Shown here piece after piece: positions 1-7,608 of a DNA stretch of 29,186 bases; the first letter of the stretch is position 1, and each line of letters begins with the position of its first letter. A program made the translations under genes and the position numbers. The notes beneath the pieces are model-generated. The model saw only the letters and a program-made list of their open reading frames with translations, was not told the origin of the DNA and did not search any database. Origin of the DNA: a virus; IMG/VR virus record IMGVR_UViG_3300030450_000111, positions 1 through 29,186 of that record; one strand, 5' to 3'.

Positions 1-602
1 CCGCAACCAACTTGCATTCCAAATACTTTAAAACGTTTGCCAACAAACCATCTACAATACGCTTCTGTGTGTGTATGTCCGCAAACGCTAGACATTAGAT
101 TGTTCTTAGCTTTGGCTTGAGCTTGTCCTCCTTCTCCGTGTTCATATAAGACATCATCATATACTACTGATTCTACCCAATTCCAATTAGGAGTTCCTAA
201 TACTTCGTTGTAAGTTTTTATCCAAGCTTTAGGAATACTACCTGTCATAGCTTTACGACTAGCCATTCTATCGTGATTCCCTACGCATACATCAGCTTCA
301 GGGAAAGCTTTATACCATTGAGCTACTTTTTCTATTGTCTTTTCAAGTTCTAAACCTGCTGACATTCCATCAGGATCAGGTTCGTGGTAACTAAAGGCGT
401 GGTTATCTAATATATCTCCAATAAAAATTACTTGATTGCAATTATAAGTTTTGTATTGCTCTATGCAAAATTCTAAGTAACCATCAAGACAAAAGGGTTC
501 GTGCAAGTCGCCGATAACTAGGATATTCCTAGCTTCGGTTTCTCGCATTTTTTCAAGTGCCACTATTTCGTGCGGCTTTAATCTGTATCTATTATTTTGC
601 AC
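1..602 (-). CDS. Metallophosphoesterase (calcineurin-like), partial at left edge
   Basis: The reading frame is open to the left edge and encodes a calcineurin-like metallophosphoesterase. The metal-binding motifs appear in the family order: GDLHEP, then GDILDNH, then GNHD, then GHTH near the edge. Such enzymes hydrolyse phosphomonoesters or phosphodiesters with two divalent metals; the phage substrate is unknown. I placed the start at a GTG (602) overlapping the end of the preceding holin-like gene, because the extra residues (RYRLKPHEIVALEKM) look coding. An ATG at 548 is the conservative alternative. The missing C-terminus is very likely the segment at the right edge of the window, which encodes the same GHTH region and then a stop. 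It is last in the lysis-proximal cluster, but nothing ties it directly to lysis. Confidence 0.88.
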   Translation of the reverse strand, partial: MQNNRYRLKPHEIVALEKMRETEARNILVIGDLHEPFCLDGYLEFCIEQYKTYNCNQVIFIGDILDNHAFSYHEPDPDGMSAGLELEKTIEKVAQWYKAFPEADVCVGNHDRMASRKAMTGSIPKAWIKTYNEVLGTPNWNWVESVVYDDVLYEHGEGGQAQAKAKNNLMSSVCGHTHTEAYCRWFVGKRFKVFGMQVGC

Positions 603-774
603 TATCTGCTATCCCCTGTCCTACAACAAGCGTTAAACAAGCATAAAATAGATTAGATGCAGTTGCTTCATCAACTCCTAAATAAGTTACAAGCAAAGGA
701 ATTACAATAGAACTTACTGCATACCAAAACTTTTTTGACTTAATCATTTGTGCAATTAAAAAATTTTTAAACAT
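592..774 (-). CDS. Holin-like small membrane protein (60 aa)
   Basis: This 60-residue protein has a basic N-terminus (KSKK at 12-15) and two hydrophobic stretches, roughly residues 17-33 and 41-55, separated by a short polar turn (GVDEATAS). That is the usual layout of a small two-pass class II-type holin, which would make holes in the inner membrane at the end of infection. The start is 2 bases from the stop of the DUF5675 gene and the end overlaps the metallophosphoesterase start, so the three are translated as a unit. I do not recognise a specific holin family; the call rests on topology, size and position after the structural genes. Confidence 0.6.
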   Translation of the reverse strand: MFKNFLIAQMIKSKKFWYAVSSIVIPLLVTYLGVDEATASNLFYACLTLVVGQGIADSAK

Positions 775-776
775 AG

Positions 777-1268
777 TTATTTATTTTTGATTATTAAATT
801 AATATTCTCGCCACCCAAATTTATTATTTCTTTTATAAGTAAATCCATAGCTAAAGTTGAATTATAAACAATATCTTGTTGGCTTCCCTGTCCTACTAGG
901 ACACAGCCCTTTGTATCTTTAGCGGTGTTACCTCTATGAAATAATATGTGTGAACGGTTTTTTACATCTTGAACTAATAGGTGCAAATAATCTCTAGTTG
1001 CACTTTCTCTTGGGTATCTTAACCTGACTGAGTATTCCCCTATTGGAATACAAGATACACTTCTTTGGTTATCTCTATACGGAAGTTCTAAGGTATCACA
1101 AAACCTTTCTCCATTTACAAATAATTCTCCAATAGTAGATTCATCAGTAAACGTATCTCTTAGAATTAAAAGGTTAATATGATTAGTTTTAGAGATAGTA
1201 GGTTTTGTAGATTTTACACCCCCTAACCTCCTTAGCAAATTCTTTACGAACTTTAGGAGCTTTTTCAT
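777..1268 (-). CDS. DUF5675 family protein, candidate lysis-associated enzyme
   Basis: Residues from about 31 match the pattern I associate with DUF5675: a RDTFTDESTIGELFVNGE opening, IPIGEY near residue 75, then ILFHRGN and KGCVLVG. The spacing of His111, Gly113-Asn114 and Gly121-Cys122 resembles the H...GC active-site signature of L,D-transpeptidase (YkuD-like) folds, although the usual Ser before Gly-Cys is replaced by Lys. The first ~28 residues are basic and amphipathic (KKLLKFVKNLLRRL) and might bind membrane. The gene sits between small membrane genes, and I see no conventional endolysin elsewhere, so a peptidoglycan-directed role is a reasonable inference. The biochemical activity of the family is not known to me. 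Confidence 0.7.
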   Translation of the reverse strand: MKKLLKFVKNLLRRLGGVKSTKPTISKTNHINLLILRDTFTDESTIGELFVNGERFCDTLELPYRDNQRSVSCIPIGEYSVRLRYPRESATRDYLHLLVQDVKNRSHILFHRGNTAKDTKGCVLVGQGSQQDIVYNSTLAMDLLIKEIINLGGENINLIIKNK

Positions 1269-1317
1269 CTTTCTTATGGTATTTTGGATTGGTGCTATTT
1301 AATTTTGTTTTTTTCAT
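1189..1317 (-). CDS. Possible 42-aa Lys-rich small ORF overlapping the DUF5675 gene
   Basis: An ATG frame of 42 codons starts 20 bases before the end of the 55-aa membrane-protein gene and overlaps the first 80 bases of the DUF5675 gene in another frame. The predicted peptide is strongly basic (NPKYHKKDEKAPKVRKEF). Nothing but position and the start codon supports it. It could be a translational coupling leader, or chance. Confidence 0.22.
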   Translation of the reverse strand: MKKTKLNSTNPKYHKKDEKAPKVRKEFAKEVRGCKIYKTYYL

Positions 1318-1462
1318 AGATAATGAATTTATAAATTGTGAAACTAATTGCTAAAATTAACGAAATTAGCGTAAGATAATCATTAATTGCTCCTATCAGG
1401 GAAATTCCAATAGCTGAACCGTTAGCTATTCCTACTTGTATTGTGTCTTTTAGATCTGTCAT
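1295..1462 (-). CDS. Small membrane protein, holin-like (55 aa)
   Basis: A complete 55-codon ATG frame fills most of the space between the head-tail connector gene and the DUF5675 gene. Residues ~29-49 form a strongly hydrophobic segment (ISLILAISFTIYKFIIY) followed by a short basic tail (EKNKIK). Residues ~9-26 are moderately hydrophobic. This is a one- or two-pass membrane protein of the size of holins or holin partners. Together with the 60-aa protein at 592-774 it would give two small membrane proteins flanking DUF5675, an arrangement compatible with a holin/antiholin pair. Specific family not recognised. Confidence 0.6.
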   Translation of the reverse strand: MTDLKDTIQVGIANGSAIGISLIGAINDYLTLISLILAISFTIYKFIIYEKNKIK

Positions 1463-1544
1463 TATTATTAGATTTTGGCTTACTTTCCAAGTAGGTTTTC
1501 AGCTTAGTTATGTTAGTTTTCTTTGGTTTATAATATTTCTTCAT
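1422..1544 (-). CDS. Possible 40-aa basic small protein
   Basis: The start ATG overlaps the stop of the connector gene in a TAATG arrangement, a coupling seen repeatedly in this genome. The 40-residue product is very basic and polar (MKKYYKPKKTNITKLK at the start) with no hydrophobic segment. Its 3' end overlaps the 55-aa membrane gene by 41 bases in another frame. I do not recognise it; the coupling is the only argument for translation. Confidence 0.4.
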   Translation of the reverse strand: MKKYYKPKKTNITKLKTYLESKPKSNNNDRSKRHNTSRNS

Positions 1545-2101
1545 TAATCAGATGCGCTTAAAAAATCCCTTAAAGTTAATTTCGTACCCTGTCTTGGTAT
1601 ATCTAAATTCATATTGGAGTAATAATTCTCAGTTGAAGGAGATACATCTGCTCCTGAGTTTGTAGAGTATTCAGGAAAACTACTAGTGTTATTTCTAATG
1701 TAGTCTATAAGTCTTTCTCTATAATAACTAGCTGTGTTCAAAATTTCTTCTCTAAAGCTTTGTGCTTCAGCAGTAGATAAAGCAGTACCTGTTTCTGAGG
1801 TTTTGTTATAGATATTACCATTCTCTATCTTGTGCCTTAAATAAGGTAAAGCGTGATAAAGACTGTAAGATGGTAGCATTTCTGCTACATAATCATCTAC
1901 TAGTGTTTTATAAGCACCTGCTAAAGTTCCTGCTGTAATTTCATCTTTAAGCTTTTTAGTTAAGTTAGTTCCTAAAGCTGTTTCAACATAAAGCTTTTGA
2001 GCTTCTTTTACAAATGGTAGTAATAAATCAACATCAACATTAAGATTAATAGCTGTGCTTTCTTTTAATTTTTGTTCTGATATAAATAGTACGTATGACA
2101 T
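1544..2101 (-). CDS. Head-tail connector-like protein (DUF6712-type)
   Basis: This 185-residue, mostly helical protein has the layout of small phage head completion proteins: an N-terminal strand (LFISEQKLKEST), then helices with LLLPFVKEAQKLYVETALG and LVDDYVAEMLPSYSLYHALPYL. I associate this pattern with DUF6712 of Bacteroidota phages, which plays a gp6-like adaptor role between portal and tail. The C-terminal ~50 residues are Ser/Asn/Thr-rich and probably flexible. It lies 2 bases after the portal gene, which fits a portal-ring partner. The family assignment is from memory of sequence patterns, so it is moderate. Confidence 0.6.
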   Translation of the reverse strand: MSYVLFISEQKLKESTAINLNVDVDLLLPFVKEAQKLYVETALGTNLTKKLKDEITAGTLAGAYKTLVDDYVAEMLPSYSLYHALPYLRHKIENGNIYNKTSETGTALSTAEAQSFREEILNTASYYRERLIDYIRNNTSSFPEYSTNSGADVSPSTENYYSNMNLDIPRQGTKLTLRDFLSASD

Positions 2102-2103
2102 AA

Positions 2104-4098
2104 TTATCTTGGTTCTAAAAATCCGTTATTCTTCATTCTCTTTGGTGGTCTAGCTACTAGATTATCATTCTTTTCAGCAGTAAATCCTTCACTTCTTGCT
2201 TTAGTATAAGATATTAATTGCTTAGAAGATATATTACCCTTAGCTCCTCTTAATGATGTTTTGTAGATTTGTCTTAACCAAAAGTGATGACAATTACCTC
2301 CTCCTTTGTATAACCATATAGAATAAGTAGCTGCCCCTCTAGGTCCCCAACCTCGATTAACTGCTCTATCAGTCATTTGTAAAATATCTTCTTTTCTGTA
2401 TATCTTTTTAGCAGCCATCATTAATTTGCAAAATTCTCTAGTTTCTCCTTCTTGTTTTAAGAAATTATCCTTAGTATAAACGTATCTCACTTTGTAAAAA
2501 TCATTGTCTGACTTGTTAGTACCATCTTGAGTACTTCTTGCGTTTGGTCTAGCTGTTCCTGTACTAGCTAATTCTAGCTTTTCATTAGCTGCTTGGTTTA
2601 ACTCTTTTTCAAAATTAAAATCTTGATGCTCTCCATCTACCACTTCTTCATCTACCATTTCCCAATCTTCAGGAATATCCTCTCCAAATTCAGCTATAAA
2701 TTTAGATAACTCAGTTGCTTCTGAGTGTCCATCACAAGCCATATAAACAGTATCTCCTTCTAATTCGTGTTCGTGATACCCCTCGCACCCTTTTGTCTTA
2801 GCGTGTTCTTCTGCTTCTTCTATCGTGCTAAATACAGGTTGTCCATCTATCATTCCTACTTTAGAAAGTTTTACATCTTGCTCAACAGTATCTTCATCAG
2901 ATTCAAGAGGTGCAAGTCCAATAGCCTCTCTAATTTCATCTTGTGTTGTAACCTCACGTATTGTCTTAGAATCAAACTGAACTGTTATTGGTTTTAATTG
3001 TACAAACTCAACCTCTAAATCCATATTATTTACTGAGAATATTGTCTGTAAAGTATCTAGGATATTTAATTGGTATGGTCTAACAACAGTATTTAAGTAG
3101 AAGTTAGAAGCGTTTATAAGCTCATCTGTATTGCTTGAGAAGCCATTGGTACTATCTATACCCATAAGTGTCTTAGAAGTTACCCTATGCCCTGTGAGAA
3201 TGTTCTGTACTAATAGTTCTTGGAGTGCAAGATACTGCTTGTCTGCATCAGATACACTTATTGGTGTAATTTCAGGTGTTCTAGTTTTATCATCTGAGAA
3301 TGTCAATATAAACTTACCTGAGTTTTTTGCTCCTGTGAATTTATCAGCTAAACTTTGTTCTATCTGTCTGCGTTCTTCAGCAGTTGGCACACCGTTAGCA
3401 AAGGAAATGAAGTAAGATCCTGAAAACCCATTCTCTATGTTGTTCAAATGGAACTCCGCAACTCTTTGATCAACCAATGCCCAATTACAAGCAGCTAAGT
3501 AGTCAGGGGTATGGTAGATGTCCATATTAGGACTATAAGAACCTGTGTAAAGTAACTGACTACCTGCTGTTCTATCATTAGTATTAAAAGCTGCTATTGG
3601 GTAAGGTTTATTCGTTCTTGTATTTGCCCAGTCAGAACTAATATAATAAGTATCTACTTGTCCTAATTCATTAGGTTTACCTGCTCTAACTCTTTCCACT
3701 GGAACGTGATACAATTCAGCAATTTCAGTACGTTCACGATTCCAAATAACGTGGATAGCGTAAGCTCCTTGAAGCTTAAAATCAAAAGCTACTTTCTTTA
3801 TTACTTGGTGTAAACTTTCCTTAGAATTTGCATTACGCATAAACTTCTTGAGCTTTACATAAGCTTCTAAATTTACATCTTCATCAGTTGCTATTAAATC
3901 TTCTCCTGCTATCATTTCAGCAGTTCCGTTTATTATTGCAGCGTGAGTTGAAGAATTGTAGTATAAGTCAATTAAAAACTGTGGGTATAAATTTCTCCAA
4001 TCATCAGTACCATATTCTATATAGTCCCTACCTCTTACCTCTTGGATAATAGGTGCTGTTGCTGTTTCTAAGTTTACTGAAATTATGTTATCTTTCAT
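2104..4098 (-). CDS. Portal protein with C-terminal Cys/His-containing extension
   Basis: Residues ~1-400 look like an SPP1/PBSX-type portal: GTDDWRNLYPQFLIDLYYNS near the start, a PVERVRAG segment, then NILTGHRVTSKTLMGI with NTDELINASNFYLNTVVRPYQ. The portal is the dodecameric ring at the packaging vertex through which DNA enters and leaves. At 664 residues it is longer than typical portals (400-500). The extra C-terminus has two recognisable parts: a GYHEHELEGDTVYMACDGH segment, and after an acidic linker a domain with FCKLMMAAKKIYRKEDI and SIWLYKGGGNCHHFW. I have seen similar tails on Bacteroidota phage head proteins, but I do not know its function. The start lies one base from the upstream stop. 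Confidence 0.87.
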   Translation of the reverse strand: MKDNIISVNLETATAPIIQEVRGRDYIEYGTDDWRNLYPQFLIDLYYNSSTHAAIINGTAEMIAGEDLIATDEDVNLEAYVKLKKFMRNANSKESLHQVIKKVAFDFKLQGAYAIHVIWNRERTEIAELYHVPVERVRAGKPNELGQVDTYYISSDWANTRTNKPYPIAAFNTNDRTAGSQLLYTGSYSPNMDIYHTPDYLAACNWALVDQRVAEFHLNNIENGFSGSYFISFANGVPTAEERRQIEQSLADKFTGAKNSGKFILTFSDDKTRTPEITPISVSDADKQYLALQELLVQNILTGHRVTSKTLMGIDSTNGFSSNTDELINASNFYLNTVVRPYQLNILDTLQTIFSVNNMDLEVEFVQLKPITVQFDSKTIREVTTQDEIREAIGLAPLESDEDTVEQDVKLSKVGMIDGQPVFSTIEEAEEHAKTKGCEGYHEHELEGDTVYMACDGHSEATELSKFIAEFGEDIPEDWEMVDEEVVDGEHQDFNFEKELNQAANEKLELASTGTARPNARSTQDGTNKSDNDFYKVRYVYTKDNFLKQEGETREFCKLMMAAKKIYRKEDILQMTDRAVNRGWGPRGAATYSIWLYKGGGNCHHFWLRQIYKTSLRGAKGNISSKQLISYTKARSEGFTAEKNDNLVARPPKRMKNNGFLEPR

Positions 4099-4099
4099 A

Positions 4100-4903
4100 T
4101 TATAATAGTGATTGTAAATAAACGTAGTTTTGTTTTCTTTGAACTGAGGTTAAGACAGTATCTTTATAGAATAAAAGATTTTTTATAACACCTTTGAATT
4201 CATTAGCATCATCTGCACCTGCACCTATATTGTTAATAGTAAAAGAATCAGGATCAGTATTTGCTGTGCTTCCCCAAGTCTTATCTTCATAAATACTTTC
4301 TGAATGTACATAACAAGCCAAATTTCCTGTTGCTCCGTTAGATCGTTGTATTGTAACAAAGTAATCTGCGTTTATACTAATTACATCAGAAGCTTCTGTA
4401 AAGTTTTGATTACCTGCACCACCAATTTTACATCTAAAACCTGAAGCACTATTAATTCTAAAAAAATTATTAGTATCTGAACCATAGACAGCCCTAGTGC
4501 TTAAATCTGTAAAGACAACGTGAGCCATAATACTAAAATCTTGATTTGCATTAATAGTTATATCCGAAGCCATATCTAGCCATTGATTACCTCCAAAAAA
4601 GCAGTTAGGTTTTGTTCCTGCTGGTGCTAAACCCTGATAGTTCCATCTAGGTTTATCATCTGAATCTGATTGAGTAGCACCATTTAAACCAACTATATCT
4701 TGCCAAGCATTTATCCTGTCATCTATATCCATTGTACCTGCTGTTGTAGAATGAACAGGAGATAAAGCACCCCCTGAATCATCTTCATCAGCAATTATTT
4801 TGGTTTGAAATTTCCACCAATTAGATAGTCCACTTATATCAGTAGGAGCAAATCGGCTGTGCTTAATATCAGGTAAGCTTAATCCTAGTCTTTGTACTAA
4901 CAT
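4100..4903 (-). CDS. LamG/concanavalin-like jelly-roll virion protein
   Basis: A 267-residue beta-rich protein. Its centre (WLDMASDITINANQDFSIMA, then YGSDTNNFFRI, YFVTIQRSNG and FKGVIKNLLFYKDTVLT) has the alternating pattern of a LamG/concanavalin A-like lectin domain, where the last strand describes an object resting on the surface. Such domains bind glycans or decorate virions. N-terminal residues 1-45 (GLSNWWKF) are typical of phage genes that carry this fold. It lies between a small beta-rich gene and the portal, so a capsid decoration or fibre role is likelier than a tail tip role. Receptor binding is an inference only. Confidence 0.55.
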   Translation of the reverse strand: MLVQRLGLSLPDIKHSRFAPTDISGLSNWWKFQTKIIADEDDSGGALSPVHSTTAGTMDIDDRINAWQDIVGLNGATQSDSDDKPRWNYQGLAPAGTKPNCFFGGNQWLDMASDITINANQDFSIMAHVVFTDLSTRAVYGSDTNNFFRINSASGFRCKIGGAGNQNFTEASDVISINADYFVTIQRSNGATGNLACYVHSESIYEDKTWGSTANTDPDSFTINNIGAGADDANEFKGVIKNLLFYKDTVLTSVQRKQNYVYLQSLL

Positions 4904-4906
4904 ATC

Positions 4907-5182
4907 TTATGTAGTTACTCCTTCGTGATAACCTACTCCTACACCACTAGTCAAAGTGATAGCAGTTACGTTCATAAATAATGTCGTTCCCGCAGGTAGA
5001 GTAGTGTGTAAAGCAGCTTCTCCTGTCGCATCTGCTACTGTTATTGCTGATACTACACTCTCAACAGGAAAGTAAACACAATACCAATCTTTACCTGATT
5101 GTGCTGCTGTTGTGAATATTTCGGTACTTCCGTTTTTACCTAACTGCTCGGTTAGGAGTTGTTGTACATTTTCTATTGCCAT
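4907..5182 (-). CDS. Small beta-rich virion protein, putative decoration protein
   Basis: This 91-residue protein combines an N-terminal helix (ENVQQLLTEQLG) with a beta-rich body (DWYCVYFPVESVVSAITVAD, then LPAGTTLFMNVTAITLTSG). The motif of a hydrophobic strand followed by LPAGTTL...V..ITL.SG is common in small phage surface proteins and resembles the 149-aa product at 16114-16563. The position downstream of the capsid gene suggests a head surface role. No specific family recognised. Confidence 0.5.
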   Translation of the reverse strand: MAIENVQQLLTEQLGKNGSTEIFTTAAQSGKDWYCVYFPVESVVSAITVADATGEAALHTTLPAGTTLFMNVTAITLTSGVGVGYHEGVTT

Positions 5183-5194
5183 AATTTTTTATTT

Positions 5195-5914
5195 TTATCC
5201 TGTGTATATGTAATTTGATTGATTAATTTCTGCTGTTATAACGGCAGGAGCAGTAGGAGTACCACTAATTGTAACTGAAGGGTTTTCTGTATATCCACTT
5301 CCTGCATTAGTTATTGTTACCGTATCTATTGCTCCACTACCATTTATTGTGCAAGTAGCTGTTGCTGTTGTAATACCCCCTGTACTTATTGTAAGTGTCG
5401 GAGCTGATGAATATCCTGATCCACCATACTCAATATTTAAAGTTTGAACGCTTTTAGCCTTCTGAGTATAAGTTACTTCTTCTGTTCCTACTTTTTCTTC
5501 TATATACATTTTACCTTTAGTTACCTCTCCCTGAACTACCCCTAAATCATTTGCAGCAGGGTTAAATACAAAATCTTCTGTTGGTGGCATATTATTTGAA
5601 TAATAAGGTGTTTCTCCTCCTGTTGGAATAGTTTGCCAAATAACCTCAAATACTTGGTATTTCCAATATCCTGCTGGTAGTAGATTAATCCTGCCTACAT
5701 AGACATTAGGTGTCACATTGTATGTAAAGCTAAAGCTACCATATCTTTCAATTACAGTAGAAGTAGTAGGATAAGCATATTGCACCTCTCCTGTCATATC
5801 ATTAGTAAACTTAAATAGGTATTTAACCGATCCTCCTGAAGGTACTGTACCTATGCTATTATCCTCAACTTGAATGTAAGCTGTTAAGTTTGTTTTAGTA
5901 AAACCCTGTATCAT
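5195..5914 (-). CDS. Virion protein with C-terminal GSGY repeats
   Basis: The first ~150 residues (MIQGFTKTNLTAYIQVED, KYLFKFTNDMTGEVQYAY) form an Ig-like beta domain I associate with Bacteroidota phage structural clusters. The C-terminus carries two copies of a GSGY-xx-xP-[ST]-[LV]-TIS repeat, at about residues 164-177 and 206-219. These repeats usually form beta-solenoid segments in fibres and adhesins. The gene is the first after a strong terminator and has the recurring TCTATTATAT element directly before its ATG, so it probably starts a new transcript. It may be a head fibre or neck appendage; the exact role is unknown. Confidence 0.55.
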   Translation of the reverse strand: MIQGFTKTNLTAYIQVEDNSIGTVPSGGSVKYLFKFTNDMTGEVQYAYPTTSTVIERYGSFSFTYNVTPNVYVGRINLLPAGYWKYQVFEVIWQTIPTGGETPYYSNNMPPTEDFVFNPAANDLGVVQGEVTKGKMYIEEKVGTEEVTYTQKAKSVQTLNIEYGGSGYSSAPTLTISTGGITTATATCTINGSGAIDTVTITNAGSGYTENPSVTISGTPTAPAVITAEINQSNYIYTG

Positions 5915-5936
5915 ATATAATATAATAGAAAAGTTA
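5915..5936 (-). promoter_or_regulatory. TCTATTATAT element upstream of the GSGY-repeat gene
   Basis: Reading on the minus strand, TTAAC is followed by a short spacer and TCTATTATATTATAT, ending at the ATG. The same core precedes four other genes in this window. Here it lies immediately downstream of an intrinsic terminator, which argues that transcription restarts at or near it. It could be a phage-specific promoter or a translation leader. Confidence 0.45.
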
Positions 5937-5950
5937 AGTATTTATTGTAC

Positions 5951-5981
5951 TAATAAAAGAAAAGAGGACTTAAAGCCCTCT
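5951..5981 (-). terminator. Rho-independent terminator after the 196-aa virion gene
   Basis: On the minus strand an 8-bp stem (AGAGGGCT / AGTCCTCT, one G-U pair) with a 3-base TTA loop is followed directly by TTTCTTTTATT. It sits 34 bases past the stop of the gene at 6015-6605 and before the gene at 5195-5914. Confidence 0.85.
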
Positions 5982-6014
5982 ATTTCTAATATATATAAAA
6001 CCTACTAATTAAGA

Positions 6015-6605
6015 TTATGAAGTAGTAATTGATACATTTGTAAACGCACCATTGTCAAATGGGTTAGTTGTATAATCTGCTACCATTGGAAAAGGAGATT
6101 GCTCTAAACCATCAAATGTCAAATTATATCCATTTCTATCTCCCCAAGCTGCACCTGTTGTAACAGTACCTGCGTTCATTTCCATTCCATTAACAACCCC
6201 CATACCAATTATGATATCGTGTCCGTTTGCTAATTGTTGGTTAAGTTGGCAAAAGATAACTGTTTTAGTTGCTCCTAAAAGCTTAATTTGGTTTTGATCT
6301 TCTTTTGATAGTCTGTTGAAAATAACCTCAACAGTTGGAGTATAATAGATAGTTCCGTTCTCACGACTACCTACAACAGTATCAAGTGCTGAAGCAACTC
6401 CTAAAGGCATAGTGTATCTGTATAGTCCACTACCTGTTCCTGCAACCATCTCAATATCTGTTATTTCTCCATCAACTACTGTAATTCCTGTATCTTCAAT
6501 CGGTTCTACAAATTTATCAAGAACTCCGAAATATACATACTTAATTCCTCCTGAGATTCTGTTACAATCAACCCCCCTACCTTTTGTTAAAAGTGTACAA
6601 GCCAT
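6015..6605 (-). CDS. Conserved virion protein, possibly tail tube-like
   Basis: This 196-residue product starts MACTLLTKGRGVDCNRISGG, an opening I recall from structural clusters of Bacteroidota phages, followed by GIKYVYFG. The rest alternates beta strands with acidic turns (EITDIEMVAG), and the C-terminal half carries GMEMNAGTVTTGAAWGDRNGY. Its size and beta-rich make-up would suit a tube or minor capsid protein. It lies directly after the major capsid gene, separated by a hairpin, and is followed by a strong terminator, consistent with high expression. I cannot decide between tail tube and head-associated protein from sequence alone. Confidence 0.6.
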   Translation of the reverse strand: MACTLLTKGRGVDCNRISGGIKYVYFGVLDKFVEPIEDTGITVVDGEITDIEMVAGTGSGLYRYTMPLGVASALDTVVGSRENGTIYYTPTVEVIFNRLSKEDQNQIKLLGATKTVIFCQLNQQLANGHDIIIGMGVVNGMEMNAGTVTTGAAWGDRNGYNLTFDGLEQSPFPMVADYTTNPFDNGAFTNVSITTS

Positions 6606-6633
6606 ATTATTTTATTATTTTAAAGGTTAAAGG

Positions 6634-6655
6634 AGTGAGTGCCTAAGCACCCACT
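6634..6655 (-). terminator. Hairpin after the capsid gene, weak terminator or attenuator
   Basis: On the minus strand a 9-bp stem containing one G-U pair (AGTGGGTGC / GCACTCACT) with a TTAG loop lies 17 bases past the capsid stop. The downstream sequence (CCTTTAACCTTT) is a poor U-tract, so it may terminate partially or protect the 3' end of the capsid message. Confidence 0.45.
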
Positions 6656-6671
6656 TCTTGAATTAAGTTTA

Positions 6672-7586
6672 TTACGATTGTCTTACAATATCAGCTCCAA
6701 CTCCTGTTTGAACACCTGCTGAATATCTAGCTACTAATCTCATATTGTCTGAACCATCTAATTGTGCCATATCCATCAAAGTTATTCTAGTTGCATCTGA
6801 AAGTAAATCAGTTCCGAAGAAAAGATTAGATTTTTCAGCAGCTACTAATTCGTTGTCATTCATTCCAGGACAAACTGCGATTTTGTAACCTTCAAATACA
6901 GGTTCGTAATCTCCGTTCATATTGTAAGCATTAACATATCCTAATGTAGATACTGCTGAGATATATATAGCGTAAGTCTTAGGCGACATATAAATATGTA
7001 AGTCCTCTTTTCTTAATACTGCTGAAATATTTGTTGCCATATCATTTGTCAATCCCTGAAGGTTAGCAATAATGTTCGCAGTATCATAAGCTCCTGTTGC
7101 CGCATCTTGATTTACAGTACCATCAACACCAGGCAATAATAATCCTGTTACAGCTCCTAAGAAGCCATTAAATTTCCCTGCAACAGCAGTTCCTCCCCAA
7201 ATACTTTCTTCAGTTGCTTGTGCTATAATTTCTCCCATATAAGAGATAACGTAGTCATCAAAAGATGCAGGTGGTGGCGCTCCTGCTCCTGCTCTCATTT
7301 GTAACGCTTCCCAAGAATCTAGTAATGTAGATTTGCAAAGATCTAAGTTAATTTGTAAGTTCTTAGGTTCTAATACTTTTTCAGTAAGTGCTAAAGTACC
7401 TGCATCGGTAAAGTCGCAAGTAGCATCAGCAACTACTCCTGAACCTGCCATACGTTGAATGTTACTCTTATACTTGATATTTTCTATCGTAGTTAAGTAG
7501 TCTAAACTTGTCGCTTCTTTAAGTGCTGCTGAGATGTAAAACCCTGCTGCTTTTCCTGCGAAGTTTGATGTTGTAGTGAATGCCAT
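6672..7586 (-). CDS. Major capsid protein (HK97-fold type)
   Basis: This 304-residue protein is the best capsid candidate: it directly follows a protease-like and an acidic scaffold-like gene, is bracketed by possible 3' stabilising structures, and has the expected size. Visible parts include a hydrophobic N-terminus (FAGKAAGFYISAALKEATSL), a central helix with SFDDYVISYMGEIIAQATEES (spine-helix-like), and a C-terminal half with LHIYMSPKTYAIYISAV and FEGYKIAVCPGM typical of the P- and A-domain strands. It forms the icosahedral shell. There is no long N-terminal delta domain, which agrees with a separate scaffold gene. Confidence 0.82.
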   Translation of the reverse strand: MAFTTTSNFAGKAAGFYISAALKEATSLDYLTTIENIKYKSNIQRMAGSGVVADATCDFTDAGTLALTEKVLEPKNLQINLDLCKSTLLDSWEALQMRAGAGAPPPASFDDYVISYMGEIIAQATEESIWGGTAVAGKFNGFLGAVTGLLLPGVDGTVNQDAATGAYDTANIIANLQGLTNDMATNISAVLRKEDLHIYMSPKTYAIYISAVSTLGYVNAYNMNGDYEPVFEGYKIAVCPGMNDNELVAAEKSNLFFGTDLLSDATRITLMDMAQLDGSDNMRLVARYSAGVQTGVGADIVRQS

Positions 7587-7608
7587 AATTATTTAATTTT
7601 TTTTGTTA

